From positions 930,001-994,000 of the forward strand of contig WHVD01000001.1 in the NCBI GenBank assembly GCA_015178975.1: a DNA stretch of 64,000 nt, given 5' to 3'. Under the pieces are notes generated by a model. It saw only the letters and a list, made by a program, of their open reading frames with translations, was not told the origin of the DNA and did not search any database. Source of the DNA: Hysterangium stoloniferum (Eukaryota; Basidiomycota; Agaricomycetes; Hysterangiales; Hysterangiaceae). Made by a program: the position numbers and the translations under genes. Shown here one piece after another: positions 49,867 to 64,000 of this stretch (the first letter of the stretch is position 1; each line of letters begins with the position of its first letter).

Positions 49867-50009
49867 AGGGATGTTACATTGAGCGCGGAGATCGGAGCGC
49901 GGAGATCGCAGACAGAGCAGCTTTTTGGAAATATTGAGTTCAATCTAGTATACGCTGAAACTCTGTGGTTATTAATGATTCGGAAGATTTGAGAAACCTA
50001 TTGAATTAT

Positions 50010-51420
50010 TTCTTAGTTCAGTGTTTGATTAAGCACATAACAGAAGTATAAGTGACTGTGAATGATTACAATTATTCCGATCTAGCCGTAATCGACCCAA
50101 GAGAATTGCTCCGTGTATCGTGGAAGAACATCCTCTCCTCATTAGTATGTAGGTTGGAACCCAGTAGACGTCGTATTCGAAATACTAACATATTTCACCA
50201 AGAATGCCTAGGACAGAGGTATGTACGGATATTAACAATGGAGTGTGAGATATATATATAAGACAGTCGAAGACCATAATTTCCGTTTCACAGCGGGTTT
50301 CGTGCAGACAAACTGGCACCAAATCTATATTAATAATGGAGTATTATTTGTCGATACCCTCTTTGTACGGTAGCGTTGTTCATAATGACCAACAATATTT
50401 CAAAGATGGATAGTAAAGAGTGCCTCAACGGCCAGCCGAGCAGCAGGAAGAAATCCCATTCAATTGTTTTCACTGTCGTTTACTATTCTCCTTTCCAGAC
50501 CTATCAAAGAAATTTTATCTGCTTCTTTCACCCACCCACCCCTCAGAACATTTGTTGATAAGAAAGCTGATTTCAAATTTCAATTACATAATATTAACAC
50601 GACGAAAATTCGAAGGGGGTTAAGACGATGAGAAGAATTGTACAGGCACTAAGAAGCCCCCCCATTCGATTGTTATCACTTTGAACGACAAAAATGTTTC
50701 AGGCACCGGTGGGTTCGGCTGTGCTCAGTATGACAAGAGAGTTCTAATATCAACCCAACTCCACACTGGATAATACTATACGCTGTGTATAATGGTGACA
50801 TCACCGCACTTCCAGTGGTAGTGGGGAACCTTCATCAGTAAAATGGTATTTGTTCCGGACGGCTCCCGGAGGAGATCCCCATTCTATGAAGCTCCTGGAC
50901 GTTGTGGAGTGTGTGGACCCAGAATAGGGGTACCTCCTCCCAACGTTTAATACCATTTTACTGATGTTCACCTTGACCATGCTATGGAACTATGGGAAGG
51001 TCTTACACCCTTAGACTAACTGTTGTTGTCAACATGGGCCCTACCAAGCTCACTTTTCACAGTTTAGGCAGAGACCAACACCGAGCAGGCTTGTCAACAA
51101 CTAAAGCTTACCACGCCAGCTGTTCCTCGATACGTGTCCATGCATTAGAAGACGTTGCCGAAACTAGAAGATCTAGAAGATAACGATTAAGCGCATAATT
51201 TCTTCCAGCACACTCTATGCAACGAAGAAACAGGGAAGAAGTAACATCTAAACCAGGAGACGCATTATATTTGTGAAGGTGTATTATTTTAGTCGTAGTG
51301 TTTGATAATATATGAGCCATTTTGGACCATAATTTTGCATCTCATATACCTCATAAAATTTAGTTGTCTTGGTTTTCCTCTCCCTCCGTAAAAATACCCC
51401 TTCTTCAACCTACTTAGTTT
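50010..51420 (+). other. Conserved block Y
   Basis: It is collinear with block X (26370-27390) and block Z (60690-61760). A TATATATATAAG box precedes an ATG at 50385 (MTNNISKMDSKECLN), matching MTSNISKMDNKECLN in block Z and MTDNMSKK in block X. The frames stop soon after, and no protein family is recognised. A MITE sits at 50833-50966. It lies downstream of ABC gene 1 and upstream of gene 2. Confidence 0.7.
50833..50966. mobile_element. MITE, CATCAGTAAAATGG family (134 bp)
   Basis: The ends are CATCAGTAAAATGGTATT and AATACCATTTTACTGATG, an 18-bp perfect inverted pair. The matching place in unit 2 (about 61554, GGAACCTTCACCTTG) is empty. The duplication is TT or TTC, depending on how the first base is assigned. 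No coding capacity. Confidence 0.88.
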
Positions 51421-51980
51421 ATGGAGAATATTTGGTAGAGATTCATACCGCTCTACAGGATAAAAGTGGCATAGACTTTGTCGGACTGTGTGGACGGCTT
51501 GCGAAATGTTGGATCACCACTTTGCGGGATGAAAAGCGCCTATGTTCCAGCTGACTTTATCCATTGAGCGTTCTTATAAATGATACACCTGGAATAAGTA
51601 ACCCATTCATATAGGAGACACATGGGGGGATTTATACGCACCCCCGATAGACGCGGAAAACCCAGCGTTTGCTACACACCTACTCACGATTCGGTGAAAC
51701 TAAATCTAAACTTACATCCTTCGGATGATCAACCTTTTATCAATCACCTATAAAATTCAGTAGGGATGCTCGGCCAATTTGTATAGATTAATAGATCAAG
51801 CGCTGTCAACCCGAAAACGATATCCATTACAAGTCCCAATGCAATTGTTAGTTCTGCATGACGAAGAGCTGTTCGTCGTGGAGAACCCTACTGTCGCGAT
51901 TCCCATATCTTAGATCAATGCCTCTTCGAGTTCAAATAAAAAGAACGAAATGCGTTTCTTTCCCGTAACTACCACCACTC
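51421..51980 (+). other. 5' flank of ABC gene 2
   Basis: It matches 62090-62520 upstream of gene 4 (shared TTTATCCATTGAGC, CATTCATATAGGAGACAC and CTTCGGATGATCAACC). Gene 4 has TATAAAT at 62477; here the same place reads AATAAAAAG, so the TATA box is lost. Confidence 0.6.
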
Positions 51981-53545
51981 ATGAAGCAGATTTGAAACTT
52001 CAGCAGCTCGACCTGGGCCATGAGTGTAAATTAAGAGAATATTTGGTGGTAGCTTTGGTTGGGATCCTGTCCACCGACCAAGGAGGAGGTTTATTCTTGG
52101 CCTTTTGTTTTGTTTTCACGTTTGATAGGCGTCACAAAGGTCCATTGATTCCGGCACCTCTTTCTTTCGATGCTGTAGATGTCATACCTCTTTACGAGGC
52201 GTCCTGGAGTATGCTGACTCATCCCTGGATCACGCCACTTTTAACTCGGGGCTATCACGTCCCCTGCAAGCTACTGACCTCTGGAAGATGGATTCGACAC
52301 GAGAAGTATCCGGTTTGGTCAAACTACTAGATGTTTCTTGGGCAAGACGAGTCAATCAGGCAAAAGAATGGAATGCCAAGGTCAAAGCCGGAGAAATCCA
52401 ACCGACCTAGATCAAAAAGGCCTTCTGGGCTGTGAAGGCATTGAGTGGGATATTCAGAGAAGGATGGCGAGCCAAGTATACAATTTATATTGACAAGTAG
52501 AGTCACCGAGAGGCCAGCCTCGCTTGGACTCGTAACGACACTTTCGGTAGGCAATTTTGGATCGGTGGTACGTTTTTTCTTCTTCTGGAATATACAGTCT
52601 TTACATTCACCGGCATTAGGCGCAGTTATGGTGTTTGGAGATGTTGCTTAATTCACGGGACTGCTCCTTGTGAAGGTTCTATATATTCCTGAGATCCCCC
52701 CCGTTACATTCAATAATAAATAAATTGTATAGGCAATCATCAATTTCGGTAAAGAGCATTTTGCTGCACGAGAATCTGGTGAACCCGGGCCCAACATTGG
52801 ACGAGAAATCGGATTGGCCATCGGGTTGTTTTGCGTCACTTGTACTTTTGTTGTGTTGCAATAGCAGGTGAGTCGAACATATACCAGTCTACAGAATGTT
52901 TTACGGCTATTGGTTATAATTTTACTGGCTCTCTATAAGCACTGGTGTCCTAGCCCGCTCGGCTCTTATTGCTTCAATTTATAAGAGAGGCATTTTTCTT
53001 GCTCCCGCCGCCCGTCCCGCACACCCAAATTCCTCTCTTCTTAACCACATAAGCACTGATGTCTCTAGAATGGATTATTGTGCCCAGTGGTTCCGTGCGT
53101 CATTTTCACATATAAGATAAGAAATAATTAACACAAACGTATGAAAGATTACTCTTGGACGAGACCTATTCAGATAATAATTTGTCTCATAATTCTTCTA
53201 GTGCAGGTATGTCTTATAGAGAGATACATCTACTTTGTTGTAAAGCTTTGATCAATCAATGCCTGTAGCTTGGACCATCTACTCTCGCTGGATTCTGCCT
53301 CTTTATTATTATGACTCCTATCCAAGAACAAGCCATGGCCTACCAATTCAAGATCCGCAAAGGTTCTATGCGATGGACGGATCGGCGCGCAAGCCTTGTG
53401 CAGGAACTTCTCGGTGGCTTGCGCGTTGTTAAATGGCTCGCGTACGAGAAGCCCTTCCTTAAGCATACGTGTAATTGGATTTATAGTAACCGCACATTTC
53501 GAGGTTTTCTTTCTAGGTCTCTGGTAAGCAAACTACTATTATAAA
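51981..53545 (+). pseudogene. ABCC exporter gene 2, truncated pseudogene
   Basis: It covers only membrane domain 1 of the type B gene. Compared with gene 4, the start region has lost a base (ATGAAGCAG versus ATGGATGCAG), shifting the frame. Two tryptophans became TAG: PTWTKK reads PT-stop-IKK (about 52408) and DKWSH reads DK-stop-SH (about 52498). The sequence follows the family through the VVKWLAYEKPFLK stretch (about 53440) and breaks off near 53530, just before another MITE. Both nucleotide-binding domains are absent, so it cannot function. Confidence 0.88.
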
Positions 53546-53632
53546 CTAAAGATGATATGCGTACCTCTTAGTGAGTGATAAGATAAACCTTCACTGAGAG
53601 GACACGCTGCATAGGTTTGCCTTTAACAGCCG

Positions 53633-53771
53633 CATCAGTAAAATGGTATTAAACGCTGGGAGGAGTACCCCTATTCTGAGATGCTCTACACGCTCCACAA
53701 CGTCCAGGAGCTTCCTGGAATGGGGGGATCTCCTCCGGGAGCCGTCCGGAACAAATACAATTTTACTGATG
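53633..53771. mobile_element. MITE, CATCAGTAAAATGG family, second copy (139 bp)
   Basis: It has the same inverted ends as 50833-50966 but the opposite orientation (one end reads AATACAATTTTACTGATG, with one mismatch). CCG lies on both sides (53630-53632 and 53772-53774). It is located ~100 bp past the point where ABC gene 2 is cut. Confidence 0.85.
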
Positions 53772-53774
53772 CCG

Positions 53775-54500
53775 CTCCCAATACTAATTCATAATATGCC
53801 ATAATGTGTATCGATGCTTAAACTCAATAATTATATAATATACAATTTTCCCTACATATGGCTGGGAACGGATATGGGAACCTCCCTGTTCCAATACATT
53901 ATAACATTATTTACTGTACTTCCAATCCTCAATAGATCGTTGTTACACTAAATTGACAGAATGCTGTGTATCCCGCAGTGTATGCTAGACTACCGAACCT
54001 GAACGTTGTAGCCGAATCGCGCCCTATTTTGCAACAATCCAGGAGATCAATTCGAAGGGGACTAAGGTCATCCAGGAAGTAGGAGCCACAAATAATACAT
54101 CTGGAATAACTTAACGCATATATATAGAACATACGTGGGCGTGATTTATAGGATCAACGTGTCCATATGAAACGCTAACATTTACAACCTTCTGGTTCGT
54201 TATGTATCGCTAAATCTAAACCTTCACTCTTCACTTCTGTCAGTCGCCTATTAGTTACAGACATAAGAGATAGACTGATAAATTAAGAGCAATCAATCCG
54301 ACAACGAGATCCGAATACTTCGCGTTTCGAGATTTACTAGACCTGCCAAGGCCATTTTTGAAGATTTTTGAAGTTCTGCATGATGAAGGCCTATTCGTCG
54401 TGGAAACTCTTACTCCAACGCCAATGCCTTCGGCTAATGCCTTTCCGACTTTCAGTATAAAGAATGAACTGCGTTTCTTTTTCCGTAACCACCATCACTC
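53775..54500 (+). other. Junction between ABC units and 5' flank of gene 3
   Basis: 53775-53936 has no recognised origin. From about 53937 the sequence follows the flank of gene 1 (42880-43792) without the CACTA MITE. TATAAAG at 54456-54462 is the probable TATA box of gene 3, 38 bp before its ATG. Confidence 0.7.
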
Positions 54501-60565
<6,065 letters not shown>

Positions 60566-60689
60566 AGGGATGTTACATTGAGCGCGGAGATCGCAGATAG
60601 AGCAGCTTTTTGGAAATATTGAGTTCAATCTAGTATACGCTGAAACTCTGTGGAATAGCGGAGAAATTATTAAAGATTCAGAAGATTTG

Positions 60690-61760
60690 AGAGACCTATT
60701 GAATTATTTCTTAGTTCAGTGTTTGATTAAGCATATAACAGAAGTAGAAGTGACTGTGGATGATTGGATGATTACAATTATTCCGATCTAGCCGTAATTG
60801 ATCCAAGAGAATTGCTCCGTGTAGCGTGGAAGAACATCCTCTCCTCATTAGTATGTAAGTTGGAACCCAGCAGACGTCGTACTCGAAATACTAACATATT
60901 TCTCCGTGTGAGATATATATAAGCGAAGGCCATAGTATCCGTTTCTCAGAGGGTTTCCTGCAGACAAACTGGCACCAAATCTGTATTAATCATGGAGTAT
61001 TATTTGTCGATACATTCTTAGTACGTTTGCGTTGTCCTGAATGACCAGCAATATTTCAAAGATGGATAATAAAGAGTGCCTCAACGCCGAGCAGCAGAAA
61101 GGAATCCAATTCAATTGTTTTCACTATCGTTCACTATCTCCTGTCCAGATCTATCAAAGAAATTTTATCTACCTCTTTCACCTTAAGACGATGAGAAGAA
61201 TTGTACAGGAACTAAGAAGCCCCCCCTTCTCAGCGCGAATTTTCCTACCCCTAGTCGGTAGAACCAACGGCTTTATATAGTTCTTCTCACAGGCGCAACA
61301 GAGGAGAGTGGAAGACAGAAGTCATTTTCTCCAGATATAATAATCGGTGCATGGAGGGTTGGTGCTAGTTATTCGATTGTTATCACTCCCTTTGAACGAC
61401 ATAAATGTTTCAGGCACCGGTGGATTCGGCTGTCCTCAGTATGACAAGAAAGTTCTAATATCGACCCAACTCCACACTGGGTAATACTATACGCTCTGTC
61501 TAATGGTGGCATCACCGCACTTCCAGTGGTAGTGTGGAACCTTCACCTTGAGCATGCTATGGGACTATGGGAAGGTCTTACACCCTTAGACTAACTGTTG
61601 TTGTCAACATGGGCCCTACTAAGCTGACTTTCAAAGTTCAGGCAGAGAGCAACACCGAGTAGGCTTGTCAACAATAAAGCTTACCACTCCAGCTGTTCCT
61701 CGATACGTGTCCATGCATTCGTTATTTCTACTGGTATGTGACTTTGATAATATATACAAC
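60690..61760 (+). other. Conserved block Z
   Basis: Third copy of the block described at 50010-51420, closest to block Y. A TATATATAAG box near 60920 precedes an ATG at 61041 (MTSNISKMDNKECLN). It has a ~180-bp stretch around 61180-61370 that differs from Y. It shows the empty site for the CATCAGTAAAATGG MITE. No product recognised. Confidence 0.7.
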
Positions 61761-62520
61761 CTCGACTCGCCTACAACTATGCAGTCTCTTATCTCGAACT
61801 TCGGCTCAACTAATAATTCGCTGAAAGGGAAGTTCAAGCTATCGTTGTCGAATTTATATCCAGGAAATGTAAATAATTATCCCTGTATGACACCCAGCCC
61901 CTACTCCAGTACGCACAGCTAATATGACTGTCAGTTAAGTGAGTATGTTCCCAAGAAGTGCCCCGGAAATCCCATGGAATGAGATAAATTAAAAAATTTA
62001 TTATTATCCTCGTTGCACTAAATTGACAACATTTTACGCTGTCTGTTAGACAACCAGTAGATGAACTTGCTTACTTCGAAAATTCCCGCCGAAAATCTTG
62101 CGGGATGAAAGGCGCCTATGTTCCGGCTGACTTTATCCATTGAGCCGTTCTCAGAAATGATACAGTAACCCATTCATATAGGAGACACGTGGCGATAGAC
62201 GCGGAAAACCCAGCGTTTGCTACACGCCTACTCACGGTTCGGTGAAACTAAATCTAAACTTACATCCTTCGGATGATCAACCTTTTATCAATCACCTATA
62301 TAATTCAATAGAGATGCTCGGCCAATGTGTACAGATTAATAGATCCAGCGCTGTCAACCCGAAAACGATATCCATTCAAGTCCCAATGCAATTGTTAGTT
62401 CTGCATGACGAAGAGCTGTTCGTCGTGGAGAACCCGGTTTTTTCATATCTTAGGCCAATGCCTCTTCGAGTTCAAATATAAATAATGAACTGTGTTTCTC
62501 TCCCGTAACTACCACCACTC
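61761..62520 (+). other. 5' flank of ABC gene 4
   Basis: The first ~250 bp are unassigned. From about 62090 the sequence matches the flank of gene 2. TATAAAT at 62477-62483 lies 38 bp before the ATG at 62521 and is the probable TATA box. Confidence 0.6.
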
Positions 62521-64000
62521 ATGGATGCAGATTTGAAACTTCAGCAGCTCGACCTGAGCCATGATGAGTGTAAGTTAAGAGAACATTGGTGGCAGCTTTG
62601 GTGAGTACCCTGTCCACCGACCAAGGAGGAGGTTTATTCTTCGTCTTATTTTTTCTTTTCACATTTGATAGGCGTCACAAATGTCCACCGGTTCCGGCAC
62701 CTCCTTCTTTCGATGCTGTAGATGTTATACCTCTTTACGAGGCGTCCTTGTGGAGTATGCTGACTTTTACCTGGATCACGCCACTTTTAACTCTGGGCTA
62801 TCAACGTCCTCTGCAAGCTACTGACCTCTGGAAGATGGATTCGACACGAGAAGTATCCGGTTTGGTCAAACTACTAGACGTTTCTTGGGCAAGACGAGTC
62901 AATCAGGCAAAAGAATGGAATGCCAAGGTCAAAGCCGGAGAAATTCAACCGACCTGGACCAAGAAGGCCGTCTGGGCTGTGAAGGCGTTGAGTGGGATAT
63001 TCCGAGAAGGGTGGCGAGCCAAGTATACAATTTATATTGACAAGTGGAGTCACCGAGAGGCCAGCCTCGCTTGGGCTCTTAACGACACTTTCGGTAGGGA
63101 ATTTTGGATCGGTGGTACGTTTTTTCTTCTTCTGGTGTATACAGTCTTTACATTTACCGGCATTAGGCGCAGTTAAGGTGTTGGGAGATGTTGCTCAATT
63201 CATGGGACCGCTCCTTGTGAAGGTTCTATATATTCCTGAGATCCCCCCCGTTACATTCAATAATCAATGAACTGTATAGGCAATCATCAATTTCGGGAAA
63301 GAGCATTTTGCTGCACAAGAATCTGGTGAACCCAGGCCCAACATTGGACGAGGAATCGGATTGGCCATCGGATTGTTTTGCGTCACTTGTACTTTTGTTG
63401 TGTTGCAACAGCAGGTGAGTCGAACATATAGTTTACAGGTTTTGAAATGTTTACAACATTGAGCAGTCTCTCTGGCGCTCTATATGCACCGGCACGCTGG
63501 CTCGCTCGGCTTTAATTGCTTCAATTTATAAGAGAGGCGTTTTTCTTGCCCCTGCCGCACGTCCTGCACACTCAAATTCCTCTCTTCTTAACCACATAAG
63601 TACTGATGTCTCTAGAATGGATTATTGTGCCCAGTGGTTCCGTGCGTCATTTTCACATATAAGATAAGAAATAATTAACACAAACGTATGAAAGACTACA
63701 CTTGGACGGGACCTATTCAGATAATAATTTGTCTCGTAATTCTTCTAGTGCAGGTATGTCTTATAGACAAATACATCTACTTTGTTGTAAAGCTTTGATC
63801 ACTCATGCCTGTAGCTTGGACCATCTACTCTCGCCGGATTCTGCCTCTTTATTATTATGACTCCTATCCAGGAACGAACCATGGCCTCCCAATTCAAGAT
63901 CCGCAAAGGTTCTATGCGATGGACGGATCAGCGCGCAAGCCTTGTGCAGGAACTTCTCGGTGGCATGCGCGTTGTTAAATGGTTCACGTACGAGAAGCCC
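62521..64000 (+). CDS. ABCC-family exporter, gene 4, 5' part (runs off the window)
   Basis: The type B paralog, open where gene 2 is broken. Start MDADLKLQQLDLSHDECK; the first intron (GTGAGT to TTTGATAG) joins WWQLW to RHKCPPVPAPPSFDAVD. Membrane domain 1 includes MLTFTWITPLLTLGYQRP, KVKAGEIQPTWTKKAVW, DKWSHREASLAWALNDTFG and later TLARSALIASIYKRGV-like sequence and KGSMRWTDQRASLVQELLGG. The window ends inside membrane domain 1, before NBD1, so completeness is unknown. Expected role as for genes 1 and 3. Confidence 0.8.

Overview
The window looks like nuclear DNA of a basidiomycete, most likely an Agaricomycete. Genes are split by many short GT-AG introns. Two conserved housekeeping genes are clearly eukaryotic (20S proteasome beta-2 and a BAR-domain protein). 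The repeats are typical of large mushroom genomes: Ty1/copia, Ty3 chromovirus, Tc1/mariner, CACTA-type MITEs, and degenerate multi-copy WD40 and uncharacterised gene families. I do not assign a species.

Layout: 1-2190 is the 3' half of a decayed Ty1/copia element. 2640-19502 is a large inverted repeat: two ~3.9 kb arms (2640-6510 and 15599-19502) carry the same uncharacterised gene in opposite orientations. They flank ~9 kb of other decayed multi-copy genes, including a WD40 gene split by a solo LTR with a perfect 5-bp target duplication. 19834-19863 is the 3' end of a tRNA gene. 20030-26089 is the conserved island: PUP1 (proteasome beta-2) and a BAR-domain gene read divergently from a 157-bp shared promoter, followed by a DsbA/FrnE-like oxidoreductase. 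26370-27390 is a noncoding-looking block that recurs twice in the ABC-transporter region.

28233-42490 is a nested transposon graveyard. A Ty3/gypsy chromovirus has lost catalytic residues. Its LTR holds a 638-bp MITE, and its leader holds a 3.9 kb DD34E Tc1/mariner-type element with ~140-bp inverted termini. That element carries two convergent genes: the transposase and a five-exon, 540-residue companion protein ending in a SAM-like domain. This two-gene element is the best candidate here for an undescribed system. Further right, one MITE is split by a solo LTR and by another copy of itself.

42880-64000 is a tandem array of ABCC (Yor1/MRP-like) drug or anion exporters on the + strand. Each ~10.6-11 kb unit holds a type A gene followed by a type B gene. 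Genes 1 and 3 (type A) look complete; gene 2 (type B) is a truncated pseudogene; gene 4 (type B) runs off the window. MITEs present in one unit and absent from the matching place in the other give an internal insertion history.

Many stop codons in the old elements are TGA where the family has a CGA arginine, and the two arms of the inverted repeat show the same change directly. This points to CpG decay (methylation or a RIP-like process). All exon structures are read by eye from reading frame and splice consensus. Family names come from motif recognition; no database search was run.
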